A stretch of 64,000 nucleotides of DNA from Agathobacter sp. (GCA_022769125.1 JALEKN010000029.1:62001-126000); one strand, 5' to 3'. Shown: positions 1 to 9,582, counted from the first letter of the stretch. Numbers and translations: made by a program. Notes: generated by a model from the letters alone, not told the origin.

Positions 1-246
1 GGTAACCTCATATGCGGTCCGTTCCATCATAATGGTTACAGTGCCATGTTCAATCCCGGTGTCGATCGTGTGCATAAAAAGCGCCTTTACCTGCTCCGGT
101 TTTGCAGAGGTTGTAATGTCCCAATCCTGCGGTCTGCGTCCGAGCAGGCTGTCGCGCACACAGCCCCCCACCGCGTATGCCTCATAGCCATATTCCTCCA
201 GCGTATGAATAATCTGTTGTACATGTAATGGCAAATTAATTCTCAT
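1..246 (-). CDS. cca: CCA-adding tRNA nucleotidyltransferase, N-terminal part (cut by window edge)
   Basis: Only the first 82 codons are in the window; the frame runs open off position 1. The protein begins MRINLPLHVQQII and shows the class II nucleotidyltransferase signature: AVGGCVRDSLLG (GGxVRD) at about residues 25-36, then the metal-binding DxD-type segment QDWDITT. In this family (CCA-adding enzymes and poly(A) polymerases) the fold adds or repairs the 3' CCA of tRNA in the cytoplasm. The start ATG overlaps the TGA stop of the upstream GGDEF gene as ATGA, so translation is probably coupled. A poly(A) polymerase cannot be excluded from the N-terminus alone, but in Firmicutes this is normally the CCA enzyme. 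Confidence 0.88.
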   Translation of the reverse strand, partial: MRINLPLHVQQIIHTLEEYGYEAYAVGGCVRDSLLGRRPQDWDITTSAKPEQVKALFMHTIDTGIEHGTVTIMMERTAYEVT

Positions 247-3200
247 AAAAATGCATAATGTCCTTTTTCTGCAGTCTTTACCGAATACAGCAGATCATCT
301 GCCCGTTTGATAAGACTGTTGATTTCTTCCTCGGAATGAACATCCGGTGCAGAAGCAATACCGATAGAGCAAGTGATCTTTCGTCTCTCATCCACCGTGA
401 TCGGATGACCCAGATAAGATTCAATCTGTTCCTTAAAGCCTTCCGTTGCATCTATCTTCTTGTAAATTTTCTTCGCGATATATTCCAATTCATGCGGATC
501 ATCTGTGCCGAGGAAAATGATAAACTCATCCCCGCCATAGCGGCAGACAAATCCCTGATCCTTCGATACTTCCGTAAAGATCTTTGCCATTCCCTTAAGA
601 ATAAGGTCTCCGATGTCATGACCATAGGTATCGTTATAATGCTTAAAGTTATCCAGATCAATAAACATAAGGCCGGTTCCCTGTGCTCCCGACTGCGCGA
701 AATTGTGGATCTGCTCATACATTCCCGCCCGGTTATAGATACCGGTAAGCATGTCCGTGACAGCAGCAAGCTGCAGCTTGCGGTTCATCTCACGCACTTT
801 CTGGTTTGCCTCCATCCGGTTGATGGAGTAATTAAGCTCGCGGAACAAAAGTTGATAAAGATTCAGGTCATCATCGCCGAGCATATACTTCTCTATAGAA
901 GAATGCCAGTTTTCCTTCATACGCACATAAGCAATCAGAAGGCTGCACATTTCCCTGTTCTTATAAAATGGAACAGCAACAAATGAGCATACGTCATTCG
1001 CGTCAAAGTACGAGATCACATCCTGATGTTCGAAAAAGCTGTCGCTGATCTTGGATACCGCAAATCCCTGTGGAAATTCGCGCATTCCACGCTCGATCCC
1101 GGTAATTGTCTCCTCCGTCATCTCAACCTTTGTATCGTTATAGAGCACGCGTGGCTTACCACCCTCATACCAGATATACAGCACGCGGTCCGTGCTGAAA
1201 TGGTTGATAAAGGTGTGGATTGCATTGTCAACCATATCATTGATATCCATATCTGCCACATCGATCAGCTTCTGCCATGCGGAGATGAACTCCATCTGAC
1301 GCTTGTTGTTCTGGTAATCGTTTGCCAGCCCTTCCTGCTTGATAAGGGTTTCTACCTCTTCTTCCGGGATCCGGCATGGACCGCGGTCCTCGATCTGTAT
1401 CTCACCGAGCATATCCAGAGAAAAGCTGGTGCGCATCTGTTTATTCATTTCTTCATACTGCTGCAGGGAAGCCCGCTCCTTCTCATAAAGCTCTGTGCGC
1501 CCCATCTGTTCCAGCAGTACCATCTTTTTCTTGCGGTAGATGCGGTATATAAAGAACTGGTTACCTTCTGCTTTTTTCAGATATTCCTCTGCCTTCTCGT
1601 AGTTCTCAAACGCCGCATCATTGTCACCCGACATATATTTAAGCAGTGCCTGTGAAAACGTGTACAGGAACATATCGTCATCGCATTTTGCGTAGTCATG
1701 TATGATCTCGGAATTTTCGTTTTCTTTCTCTCTTGCGATGATGTAATTCAAAAACTGCCGGCAGGAAAAGAGATAGCGTTCGCAGTTGAACTGATCCATC
1801 TGCAAAATGCAGGAGAGCGCCAGCAGTGCGTATAGCTTGGAAAGATTGCACACCCTTAAACTATTTAAGTGCAGCTTCTCGATGACCTTCATAGAAAGCT
1901 GAAGATCCTTTTCCGCCTCAGCATACCTGTCCAACATAATATTGTTCAATGCACGGTTATAGTATACTTCCGCAATGTCCTGTGGAAGGCGCAGTTTATA
2001 GAATACTTCTATTGCACGGTTATAGTAGATCTCCGCCTCCTCGTTATACCCAAGCGCGCTCAGATTGTAACCGATTCCACACAGAATCCTGCCATCAAAA
2101 ATTGTACGCTTCTGACGCATAAACTGGTAGGTGCGAAGTGAATACAGCAATGCGATCTCATTCATTCCGTTGGTGGATGCGATCATGATATTTTTCTGAT
2201 ATGCCGCATATACCAGTTGTACATTGCCGATTTCCTTTGCAAGTGCAACACCCTTGCTGAAATAGAACAAAGCAGCTTCTGAACGGTATGCCTTCGCCAC
2301 CACCTCCGGGCGGTTATCATACGCGTAGATATACATATGTGCCAGATGGTTCTTATAATTGTACTTCATCATCTTCTCGATGAAGGTTTCACTGATCGGA
2401 ATATCTTGCACGCAGAAAAAGATGTTGTACCATCCCGACATCTGCGCCAATACAGAGAGCAGTTCCGCACGGAATACTTCTTCCTCTGTTCCATTTTCCG
2501 ACGCTTCATCCTTTGCCATCTGTGCGTATGAGGCCGCATTGTCAAGCTTTCCCTGATACATATAGCAGGTCGCGATCAGATATTCGCTTTCATAGTTTAT
2601 AGCATGTGCCTTCGAAGGAACATCCAGCTTTAGAATGTCCTCCACGATCTCAAGTGCTTTTGCCATCTGTCCAAGCAGAATGGACACACGGGCATACTTT
2701 AAATATATATCAAGCTTGATTTCCTGAGGAATTGCATACTCCTCGAACTTGATGCCATGCTCTATCTTTGAGCAGAAGCGTTTGGCCTGTGCAAGATCTA
2801 ATAGTTCAATATTGTTACCAAGTGCAACCAGACTCTTATCAAAGTCGATCAGCTCCGTCTCCTCGGAACCAAACTGTGCACGTCTTTGTCCGGTACTTCC
2901 GATATGATAAAGAAGGCTGCTGTCCTCCACCTTTTCGATGATATCTCCCCATACTTCCTCAATCTCATCCTCATCGAACTTGGCCTCATTGATGCCGAGA
3001 ACAATTCCGATATTATCAGACGGATCATGAAGCAGGGCCTGTACGGCCTTCATGCTGCTTAATGCTGCCAGATGAAAACGGTTTAACACTATCATGACCG
3101 GATGAACATCCGCCACCTTTTTCAACATTGTGACAAGTGCCTCTGTCATCTGGCTTTGCTCATACTCCACCTCATTCAGCAGCACATTCTCCTCGCGGAC

Positions 3201-3536
3201 GCATATGCCGGTGTTATAGTACGATAAAAGCACCGGTCTCTGAAGGTAGTACACCCCACACTCCTCCAGAAACTGCGAAAAGTCCCCGCCGATGTACATC
3301 CGGTACATGTCACAGATAATATCCAGGAACGGTTCATACGCCCCTGTGACATGATCATATGGAAATTCATGCCAAATGAAGAAAACGTTATCCGGATCCT
3401 CTGAATAACGTTTTACTGTTTCGAGTTCCCGGATAGAAAAATCATTGTTGTAATTTACAATAACAATGTTCTTATCCGGCTTCCCGACCTTTGCATGCAC
3501 TTGTTCAATTACGCCGTTGTAATACTTATTGATCAT
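243..3536 (-). CDS. Large TPR-GAF-GGDEF diguanylate cyclase
   Basis: A 1097-residue cytoplasmic protein with no membrane segment. Residues 1-230 resemble a degenerate STAND/AAA-type module: hydrophobic strands such as IVIVNYN and VMIVLNRF are present, but I see no Walker A loop. Residues about 260-720 are helical repeats of TPR type (for example GYNEEAEIYYNRAIEVF). About 755-910 looks like a GAF domain. The C-terminal 165 residues are a GGDEF domain with RYGGDEF at about 999-1005, so cyclic-di-GMP synthesis from GTP is expected. The inhibitory RxxD site five residues before GGDEF is absent (KDQG there), suggesting no product inhibition. The start is the ATG at 3536, preceded by GGGGGA; a longer frame to 3605 would begin upstream of the expected transcription start. 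It overlaps cca by 4 bases. Confidence 0.88.
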   Translation of the reverse strand: MINKYYNGVIEQVHAKVGKPDKNIVIVNYNNDFSIRELETVKRYSEDPDNVFFIWHEFPYDHVTGAYEPFLDIICDMYRMYIGGDFSQFLEECGVYYLQRPVLLSYYNTGICVREENVLLNEVEYEQSQMTEALVTMLKKVADVHPVMIVLNRFHLAALSSMKAVQALLHDPSDNIGIVLGINEAKFDEDEIEEVWGDIIEKVEDSSLLYHIGSTGQRRAQFGSEETELIDFDKSLVALGNNIELLDLAQAKRFCSKIEHGIKFEEYAIPQEIKLDIYLKYARVSILLGQMAKALEIVEDILKLDVPSKAHAINYESEYLIATCYMYQGKLDNAASYAQMAKDEASENGTEEEVFRAELLSVLAQMSGWYNIFFCVQDIPISETFIEKMMKYNYKNHLAHMYIYAYDNRPEVVAKAYRSEAALFYFSKGVALAKEIGNVQLVYAAYQKNIMIASTNGMNEIALLYSLRTYQFMRQKRTIFDGRILCGIGYNLSALGYNEEAEIYYNRAIEVFYKLRLPQDIAEVYYNRALNNIMLDRYAEAEKDLQLSMKVIEKLHLNSLRVCNLSKLYALLALSCILQMDQFNCERYLFSCRQFLNYIIAREKENENSEIIHDYAKCDDDMFLYTFSQALLKYMSGDNDAAFENYEKAEEYLKKAEGNQFFIYRIYRKKKMVLLEQMGRTELYEKERASLQQYEEMNKQMRTSFSLDMLGEIQIEDRGPCRIPEEEVETLIKQEGLANDYQNNKRQMEFISAWQKLIDVADMDINDMVDNAIHTFINHFSTDRVLYIWYEGGKPRVLYNDTKVEMTEETITGIERGMREFPQGFAVSKISDSFFEHQDVISYFDANDVCSFVAVPFYKNREMCSLLIAYVRMKENWHSSIEKYMLGDDDLNLYQLLFRELNYSINRMEANQKVREMNRKLQLAAVTDMLTGIYNRAGMYEQIHNFAQSGAQGTGLMFIDLDNFKHYNDTYGHDIGDLILKGMAKIFTEVSKDQGFVCRYGGDEFIIFLGTDDPHELEYIAKKIYKKIDATEGFKEQIESYLGHPITVDERRKITCSIGIASAPDVHSEEEINSLIKRADDLLYSVKTAEKGHYAFL

Positions 3537-3607
3537 GACTTCCCCCAATAACCCCCGTCTTTGACAATCTGTATAGATTGGCTTTTGCAAAGCACAAATA
3601 TACAATA

Positions 3608-3636
3608 ATATTATGCTATAAGGCCTATATTGTCAA
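3608..3636 (-). promoter_or_regulatory. Promoter of the GGDEF gene
   Basis: Consensus -35 TTGACA (3631-3636), 17-base spacer, -10 TAATAT (3608-3613). Transcription would begin near 3601, giving a leader of about 65 bases before the ATG at 3536. Confidence 0.6.
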
Positions 3637-3660
3637 GGAAGCAACCGGGCCCGCTGCGTT

Positions 3661-4518
3661 TCATCTTTCCATAAATGCCATAAGCTTTTGTTTCAGACTA
3701 TCGTAGTCCGAACAGCCCAGATCATAAATCTCCTGATTTTTAACGGCATCCTTTGTAAAAGTAGATATGTCGAGCGGCTTGGACGGGGCGATCACAAGCA
3801 CCTTGCCCTGCTTCTCCAGCTCAAACATGTGCCGGAATTCCTCCATGTAGGCAATATGATGGTTATCCATCAATTGAATGATCTTCGGATATTTCTTACA
3901 TCTTCTTGAATAAAACCAACGATATTTCTGTGGTGTCCTCTGATAGGAGCGTGCCTTTGAAGTGATAACAACCAGCTTATCGCAGCCACGCTCAAACGCA
4001 CGCTCAAGTGGCAGTGAGTCCGCGATTCCTCCATCGTAATAGGGAATCCCATCGATGACTACCGGCTTGCAGACTGCCGGGATTGCGCAGCTTGCCTTGA
4101 TTTCCTTATAGTCATCCCTCACAAAATTTTCTTTGGAAAAGAAGGCTGCCTTTCCTGTAAGTGCATTTGTCGCAACCAGCTCATACTCGGTAGGATTCTC
4201 CATCAATTTGTCATAGTCGAGCGGATCTGCACCATCTGAATTCGTCAAAGTCGAATAGATATAATCCAGCCCAAAAATATTTCCTGTCTTGCGGAAGCAC
4301 CGAAGTCCCATATAATCCTTGTCATTGAGATGTTCGGTGTAAAAGCGCTTATTTCTTCCCTTTTGTCCGGCGAGATACGAAACGCCGTTCGCACTTCCCG
4401 CTGACACGCCGATCAGATAATCAAATTGTATTCCATCTTCCAGAAAGCAGTCCAGCACACCTGCGCTATATGCACACTTCATGCCGCCGCCTTCCAATAC
4501 CAGACCAATCTTAGACAT
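3661..4518 (-). CDS. Patatin-like phospholipase (RssA/YjjU type)
   Basis: A 285-residue protein of the bacterial patatin family, predicted to hydrolyse acyl esters of lipids with a Ser-Asp dyad. The oxyanion loop EGGGMKCAYSAG lies at residues 9-20, the nucleophile elbow GVSAGS (GxSxG) follows at about 38-43, and the catalytic aspartate sits in YYDGGIADSLPL. No signal peptide is seen, so a cytoplasmic or peripheral membrane location is likely. The ATG at 4518 is used because GGAGG sits 8 bases upstream; the longer GTG frame would bury that site. It lies between an RluA-type gene and the GGDEF gene on the same strand. The physiological substrate cannot be told from sequence. Confidence 0.87.
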   Translation of the reverse strand: MSKIGLVLEGGGMKCAYSAGVLDCFLEDGIQFDYLIGVSAGSANGVSYLAGQKGRNKRFYTEHLNDKDYMGLRCFRKTGNIFGLDYIYSTLTNSDGADPLDYDKLMENPTEYELVATNALTGKAAFFSKENFVRDDYKEIKASCAIPAVCKPVVIDGIPYYDGGIADSLPLERAFERGCDKLVVITSKARSYQRTPQKYRWFYSRRCKKYPKIIQLMDNHHIAYMEEFRHMFELEKQGKVLVIAPSKPLDISTFTKDAVKNQEIYDLGCSDYDSLKQKLMAFMER

Positions 4519-4581
4519 AAATTCATCCTCCACTACTATTCTTGTTCATTATGCACGTTTTGATTCTTTAAATCATTCAAA

Positions 4582-5244
4582 TTATGCAAATGCAGGGTGC
4601 TTAGGAGTTATGGAGAAATCCATCTCTTTCCCGGTATCCGGATGTACAAAGACTACCCGGTAGGCACATAACGCCAATGCCGCACCCTCTGTCTTCGTGC
4701 CATAGCGCTGATCGCCAAGCAGCGGACATCCCCGGCTGGCAAACTGGACACGGATCTGATGATGACGTCCGGTGTGAAGGTGGATATCGTATTTGACGTA
4801 TCCGGTGAGCGTTTCTGCCTCATTCCCGGCAGCTGCCACAATCCGGTACGCAAGCTCTGCCCGCTGTGCCTTCGGTGTCTTTTGTGGCACCACACGGGTG
4901 CTATTGTTCTTCTTATCCGCGAGAAGGTAATCCGTGAGAACACCTTCCTTTTTTCCATCTGGAAATGCCTGTGCAACCGCGTAATAGAACTTACCTATGC
5001 TGCGCTCCTGCACCTGCGCGGACAGCTTCGCCGCGGCCTGCGGTGTCTTTGCAAACACCATGATTCCCTCCACCGGCTGGTCAAGCCTGTGGATTACGCC
5101 AATGTAAGGATTTTCTTTCTTGGCTGCCCGATAGTTCTTCAACAGGCTCTCCATATCCTGTTGTCCTAAACGTTTCGTCTGCGTTGCGATCCCTGCCGGC
5201 TTGTAGCAGACAATTACCGCCTGATCCTCGTATATGATTTCCAC
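4582..5244 (-). CDS. RluA-family RNA pseudouridine synthase
   Basis: A 220-residue pseudouridine synthase of the RluA/RsuA superfamily. The catalytic motif HRLDQPVEGIMVF (aspartate in RLD) lies near residue 58, followed by TGRHHQIRVQFA and the GDQRYG loop typical of the family. There is no N-terminal S4 RNA-binding domain, so this is the short form; whether it acts on rRNA or tRNA is not decidable here. The start is the GTG at 5244, preceded by AGGAG at a spacing of about 8; upstream codons run into the repeat element that follows the chemoreceptor gene. Patatin follows 63 bases downstream on the same strand. Confidence 0.87.
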   Translation of the reverse strand: MEIIYEDQAVIVCYKPAGIATQTKRLGQQDMESLLKNYRAAKKENPYIGVIHRLDQPVEGIMVFAKTPQAAAKLSAQVQERSIGKFYYAVAQAFPDGKKEGVLTDYLLADKKNNSTRVVPQKTPKAQRAELAYRIVAAAGNEAETLTGYVKYDIHLHTGRHHQIRVQFASRGCPLLGDQRYGTKTEGAALALCAYRVVFVHPDTGKEMDFSITPKHPAFA

Positions 5245-5261
5245 TGTTACTACTCCTATCA

Positions 5262-5296
5262 AAGTCAAAAGGACGCTCCCCATAAAAAGGAACGCC
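5262..5296 (-). repeat. Tandem GCGTTCC/GCGTCC repeat after the chemoreceptor gene
   Basis: On the minus strand, just after the chemoreceptor stop, the unit GGGGGCGTTCCTTTT is followed by GGGGAGCGTCCTTTTGAC. A related unit follows the response regulator gene at 7384-7413. The two arms can pair only imperfectly and are followed by TTTT, so the element may double as a weak terminator. Confidence 0.55.
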
Positions 5297-5303
5297 CCCG
5301 TTT

Positions 5304-7259
5304 TTATACCTCAAAGTTCTGCATCGTCTCCTGCAAAGCTCCAACACTCTCAAGAACTTCTTCTGTCTCTTTCGACATATTTTCACTTGAGTAGGTAATC
5401 TGCTGCAGGTTCGAATTGACGCTCGCAGCCGCATCTGACAATTCTTTCTGTGCGCTGCTGATAGAGTCAATCATCTCGTTTATATAGTTGACGGAATCAC
5501 TTACATTTTTTGCACTGATTCCAAGGCTTTCGCTGACCTGATTATAGTACTCGGCGTCTTTCTTGTAGTCGTTTGCCAGAACTTCCAGCTTGTCATAGTC
5601 CTGCATAACCGTACCATTTATAAATGCAAGGACACCGTCACCTTCTGAGGAAAGTGCCTGCACGCTCTCTGTAACTTTTGCGGTAAGCGCATTTACTTTA
5701 TTGATCTCCGCATTGGTGTCCTCACTCAGCTTCTTAATCTCATCCGCGACTACTGCAAAGCCTTTGCCGGCTTCCCCGGCTCTGGCTGCTTCAATCGACG
5801 CATTCAAGGCAAGCAGATTGGTCTGTGTTGCAATTTCCTGTATTGCAGCGGAAACACTTGTTATTTCCGAGATAACCTTTGCGCTTTCCATGGCTTTCTT
5901 CATTCGTTCCTTGCTGTCAGCAGCCATATGAATTGCATTATTTTTTCCTTCCAACAGTTCACGCGTAACTCGCTCTACACGAAGCACAACCTCTTTTGCA
6001 TTAACCGCCATTTCCTGTGCATCATCTGACAGCTTGCTGATATCCTGCGTTGCCTGTTTGCAGGTCTCATCTATTTTCTCAATGTTGGCCGTCTGTGAAT
6101 CGATATTCGCGCCGGTCTCCTGCATTGCGGCACCAATCTCCATAATATTCTCGCTGATAGATACGACCTTGTCATTGGTTCCCTGCATCCGCTGATGGAT
6201 ATTACCCGACTCTGCCTTTGTCTGCCGGATCACACTGATAAACTTGTCTTCCATTTCATCTATCAGATATTGGATCTCTGCGGTCTCATTCTTCTGTTTC
6301 CTGCAATTATCGCTCCCAATCACCTTTTCCTTAATGAATTTCTTCATGTTTTCCATCGGTAAAAGGCTGCGCTTTACGCTAAACGCCGTAAGCAGCGCCA
6401 CCGCCAGAATTATGATGATGCCAAGGAGTACAACGACAATTATATTCTTCATAATCTGTGCAGTCACGACAGATTGATCCTCGGTAACTCCGAATACCCA
6501 GCCGGTCGCCTCTATGTCCGCCGTACTTACAAACTTTGCCTTGCCATCGTAATCCTTCATCTGTGTTGCCTGACGTACTTCCACGCCGAGCGCATCGGAA
6601 AGGACAGTATTTCCTTCCTCCTTCGGCAGAAAATCTTCATTCGGATGGGACACTACATTGCCATCCGCGTCAAGCAGAAAGCCCTGCAGGTTGGCATCTG
6701 AGCTGACCTTTTTTACCTGCTCGGTCAGCGTATCAAGCGTAATATCCGCAAGAAATACCGCCTGTTCGCCCTGCAGTTGAAGCGGTTCTGCAATCGTTAC
6801 AACCATGTTGCCGCTTGCAAAATCCTTATAAGGAGCCGTATAGATCAAAGCATTCTTTGCAATTGCCTGCTTCCACCAGTCTCTCGTTGTAGGATCCAGA
6901 TCGAGTGTGGAATGATCTGCCGGGAATACTCCTCCATCATATCCAAAACACAGATAGTACATCAGAGCATCCTTATTCTCGCTGAGATTCTGCTCCAGAT
7001 AATCCATGATCTGGTCGGTATCCTTCGTGTTCATAAATGCGATAGCATCTGTGATGGTGTGCATGATGTTTCCCTGCTCAAGAAGCCACTCATTTACAAC
7101 TGCGGCATTGTTTTGTGCCTCCGCACGGATATACATCTGGCTCTGTGAGGTCATGTTGCGGTTTAAAGTAACAACGCTTACGATTTCACAGACTGCAAGT
7201 GCAACAAGCAGATACACGATCGTCTGTATCGTTACCTTTCCTTTGATTGTTCTTCCCAT
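5304..7259 (-). CDS. Methyl-accepting chemotaxis protein with double-Cache sensor
   Basis: A 651-residue transmembrane chemoreceptor. A first membrane helix spans about 11-31. The extracellular sensor (32-268) has the dCache signature RDWWKQAI near 126-133 and YTAPYKD. A second helix spans about 271-293. The long cytoplasmic coiled coil carries the conserved signalling tip, [20 protein letters not shown] at about 475-494 continuing to [13 protein letters not shown], which contacts CheA and CheW. A canonical HAMP is not obvious after the second helix. The ligand is unknown; dCache domains commonly bind amino acids or other small metabolites. The start has AAGGAG 7 bases upstream. It follows the two-component pair on the same strand, separated by a repeat element. 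Confidence 0.93.
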   Translation of the reverse strand: MGRTIKGKVTIQTIVYLLVALAVCEIVSVVTLNRNMTSQSQMYIRAEAQNNAAVVNEWLLEQGNIMHTITDAIAFMNTKDTDQIMDYLEQNLSENKDALMYYLCFGYDGGVFPADHSTLDLDPTTRDWWKQAIAKNALIYTAPYKDFASGNMVVTIAEPLQLQGEQAVFLADITLDTLTEQVKKVSSDANLQGFLLDADGNVVSHPNEDFLPKEEGNTVLSDALGVEVRQATQMKDYDGKAKFVSTADIEATGWVFGVTEDQSVVTAQIMKNIIVVVLLGIIIILAVALLTAFSVKRSLLPMENMKKFIKEKVIGSDNCRKQKNETAEIQYLIDEMEDKFISVIRQTKAESGNIHQRMQGTNDKVVSISENIMEIGAAMQETGANIDSQTANIEKIDETCKQATQDISKLSDDAQEMAVNAKEVVLRVERVTRELLEGKNNAIHMAADSKERMKKAMESAKVISEITSVSAAIQEIATQTNLLALNASIEAARAGEAGKGFAVVADEIKKLSEDTNAEINKVNALTAKVTESVQALSSEGDGVLAFINGTVMQDYDKLEVLANDYKKDAEYYNQVSESLGISAKNVSDSVNYINEMIDSISSAQKELSDAAASVNSNLQQITYSSENMSKETEEVLESVGALQETMQNFEV

Positions 7260-7364
7260 CCTTTTTCTCCTTTGTGTTAAAGCAAATCCTACAATTTTTT
7301 TAAGTGTAACACATACGCATTAGTATGGTAAAGAGAAAAAGCAAAAAACTATATTTTTAAGCCA

Positions 7365-7413
7365 ATGGGCGCTCCTTGTGTCAAGATACCGGAGTCAAAA
7401 GGAACGTCCCTAC
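7365..7413 (-). repeat. Palindromic repeat copy after the response regulator gene
   Basis: Beginning at the TAG stop of the response regulator, the minus strand has GGGACGTTCCTTTTGAC and, about 14 bases later, CAAGGAGCGCCC, which can pair back. The first arm matches the units at 5262-5296. It looks like a small dispersed palindromic element acting as terminator or transcript end. Confidence 0.5.
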
Positions 7414-8099
7414 AATTTAAACCGATATCCAACCCCCCAGATTGTTTCGATATACTGAGGCTTTGCGGTGTTGAGTTCGATCTTCTCACGGATCTTTTTG
7501 ATGTGTACGGTGACGGTTGCAATGTCACCGATGGATTCCATATCCCAGACGCGCTGGAAAAGTTCTTCCTTGGTAAATACGTGGTTTGGATTTTCCGCCA
7601 GAAATACAAGAAGGTCAAATTCTTTGGTGGTAAACTGTTTTTCCTCCCCATTGACCCAGACGCGGCGTGCTGTTTTGTCAATTCGGATACCACGGATTTC
7701 AACGATGTCATTCTCTACTGCATTGCTTCCGATCAGGCGTTCATAACGTGCCAGATGTGCCTTGACGCGGGCAACAAGTTCACTCGGAGAAAACGGTTTG
7801 GTGATATAATCGTCTGCGCCTAATCCAAGGCCGCGGATCTTATCGATATCATCCTTCTTCGCCGAAACCATAAGAATCGGCATATTTTTCTTTTCCCTGA
7901 TTTCCTTGCAGATCTCAAAGCCATCAATTCCCGGAAGCATAAGGTCTAAAATAAACAGGTCAAAATCCTCCGCAAGTGCCCTTGCCAACCCGGAAGTACC
8001 ATCGTTTTCAATCTGGACTTCAAAGCCGCTCAGTTCCAGATAGTCCTTCTCAAGATTTGCGATATCTACCTCGTCTTCAACAATCAATATTCTGCTCAT
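7410..8099 (-). CDS. OmpR/PhoB-family response regulator
   Basis: A 229-residue DNA-binding response regulator. The receiver domain (1-118) has the acidic pair EDE at 8-10, the phosphoacceptor Asp52 in FILDLMLPG, the switch region MVSAKK and the conserved KPF. The C-terminal winged helix (about 130-228) has the usual TTKEFDLLVFLAEN recognition core and ends WGVGYRFKL. Its ATG overlaps the 3' end of the kinase gene by 23 bases, with AGGAGG inside the kinase coding sequence, so the pair is translationally linked. Target genes are unknown; the palindrome over the kinase promoter is a candidate binding site. Confidence 0.94.
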   Translation of the reverse strand: MSRILIVEDEVDIANLEKDYLELSGFEVQIENDGTSGLARALAEDFDLFILDLMLPGIDGFEICKEIREKKNMPILMVSAKKDDIDKIRGLGLGADDYITKPFSPSELVARVKAHLARYERLIGSNAVENDIVEIRGIRIDKTARRVWVNGEEKQFTTKEFDLLVFLAENPNHVFTKEELFQRVWDMESIGDIATVTVHIKKIREKIELNTAKPQYIETIWGVGYRFKL

Positions 8100-9582
8100 T
8101 GTTATAAACCTCCTCGTATTTACGGATTACAAAGTACATGGTCGTTCCATTGTCCTCTTTGCTTGTCGCCCATATCTTTCCACCGTGGTCATCGATGATC
8201 TTCTTTACGATGGACAGTCCGATGCCGCTTCCGCCCGTTGCTGAATTGCGGGATGCATCCGCGCGGAAAAACCGGTCAAATATATATGGGAGATCCCGCT
8301 GTGCAATGCCCCGCCCATTATCCTCCAGCTCCACCTGGATGAAGTCTCCGACATCCTTGATGCGGATATTGATAAATCCATTCTTCTTGTCCATATATTT
8401 GACAGAGTTGCTGATAATATTATTGATCACGCGGCGGAGCTGTTCCGGATCGGCTATGATCATCACATCCGGATCCACGTAATTGTAATATGCAAGCCCG
8501 ATTCCTTTTGCCTCAAGATCGAGTCCGATCTCTTCAACGCAGTCCTGGAAGTATTCGCTGACATTGATCTTGGCAAAGTTATACGGAATACGGTTCGCAT
8601 CAATCTTAGAGTAGAGCGTCAGCTCATTGATCAGTGTATCCATCTCGTTCGCCTTATTGTAGATGGTCCGCACATACTTATCCACCTTCTCCGGCGTGTT
8701 TGCCACGCCATCAATGATTCCCTCCGCATATCCTTTGACAGCGGTGATCGGTGTTTTTAAGTCATGGGCGATATTGCTGATGAGTGCGCGGTTTTCTTTC
8801 TCGTCCGAGATTTTCTCCTCTGCATTGTCCTTTAAGCGAAGCCTCATCTCTTCAAATGCGACCCCCAATTGTCCAATCTCGTCATCACCACTTACGTCCA
8901 CGGTAAAATCCAGATTGCCATTCTTGATATTCTCTGCCGCAACCTGCAGCTTCTTAAGCGGTGTGACAAGGCTGCTGTATATCCAACCGATCATCAAAAA
9001 GGCAGTAAATACAAGGATCACAATAATTGAGATCACAATTTTGAGGAAGAAATGGCGCAGTTCCGGCACCATCTCCTCGATTCCGGTAACAATATAGATT
9101 GTTCCGGGAGTCTGGTTATCAAAGAAAAAGTCAATCTGCTTGACAAGGGCTTCACGATCCCCATCCACATAATTCGAGGCCCGGTCATTTTCCGAAACGC
9201 CTTTGCACTCCGGAAGTGTTTCGATCAGGTCTGCGTTGTCCTGCCCTCCGTTGAACAATACTTCGTTCTTTTTCTTTACGATCAGATAGGAGTTTGCATC
9301 CTGCAGTCCCTCATTGATAGTGGACAGGTAATGCGCATCCTCGAGTGCTTTTGGTCTTTCCACACTGTCAGAAAGCAGCTGGTCATATTCTTCTTCTGTC
9401 ATCCGGTTCAAAAGCTGTACGGAGCTGGTCAGCGAATATCCCTCCGCATCACGTATGCCGTATGCCTGCTCGATCGTCCTTGTCTGCAGCTTCTGGAATA
9501 CTGAAAGCGCCACAATCGACAGGATAATCGGTATAAAGATTACAATAAAAAAAGAAATGATAAGTTTATTTTTCATTTTCAT
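8077..9582 (-). CDS. Membrane sensor histidine kinase
   Basis: A 501-residue kinase partner of the downstream response regulator. Membrane helices lie at about 7-29 and 180-203 and flank a sensor domain of about 150 residues of unrecognised type. HAMP follows (204-255, with DEIGQLGVAFEEM), then HisKA with the phosphorylated His273 in NIAHDLKTPIT. The ATPase domain has NNIISNSVKYM (N box), DNGRGI (G1) and GSGIGLSIVKKI (G2). The start at 9582 follows GGAG with 10 bases between; the longer frame would start inside the promoter palindrome. It is transcribed away from metK, behind a terminator, from its own promoter. Confidence 0.93.
   Translation of the reverse strand: MKMKNKLIISFFIVIFIPIILSIVALSVFQKLQTRTIEQAYGIRDAEGYSLTSSVQLLNRMTEEEYDQLLSDSVERPKALEDAHYLSTINEGLQDANSYLIVKKKNEVLFNGGQDNADLIETLPECKGVSENDRASNYVDGDREALVKQIDFFFDNQTPGTIYIVTGIEEMVPELRHFFLKIVISIIVILVFTAFLMIGWIYSSLVTPLKKLQVAAENIKNGNLDFTVDVSGDDEIGQLGVAFEEMRLRLKDNAEEKISDEKENRALISNIAHDLKTPITAVKGYAEGIIDGVANTPEKVDKYVRTIYNKANEMDTLINELTLYSKIDANRIPYNFAKINVSEYFQDCVEEIGLDLEAKGIGLAYYNYVDPDVMIIADPEQLRRVINNIISNSVKYMDKKNGFINIRIKDVGDFIQVELEDNGRGIAQRDLPYIFDRFFRADASRNSATGGSGIGLSIVKKIIDDHGGKIWATSKEDNGTTMYFVIRKYEEVYNNEQNIDC

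Noticed and set aside
258-986. Plus-strand open frame of 242 codons
   Set aside because: Antisense to the GGDEF domain; no ribosome site, and the coding signal is clearly on the minus strand.
7384-7413. Insertion-sequence end
   Set aside because: The palindromic unit has no transposase or target duplication nearby; it fits a small dispersed repeat better.
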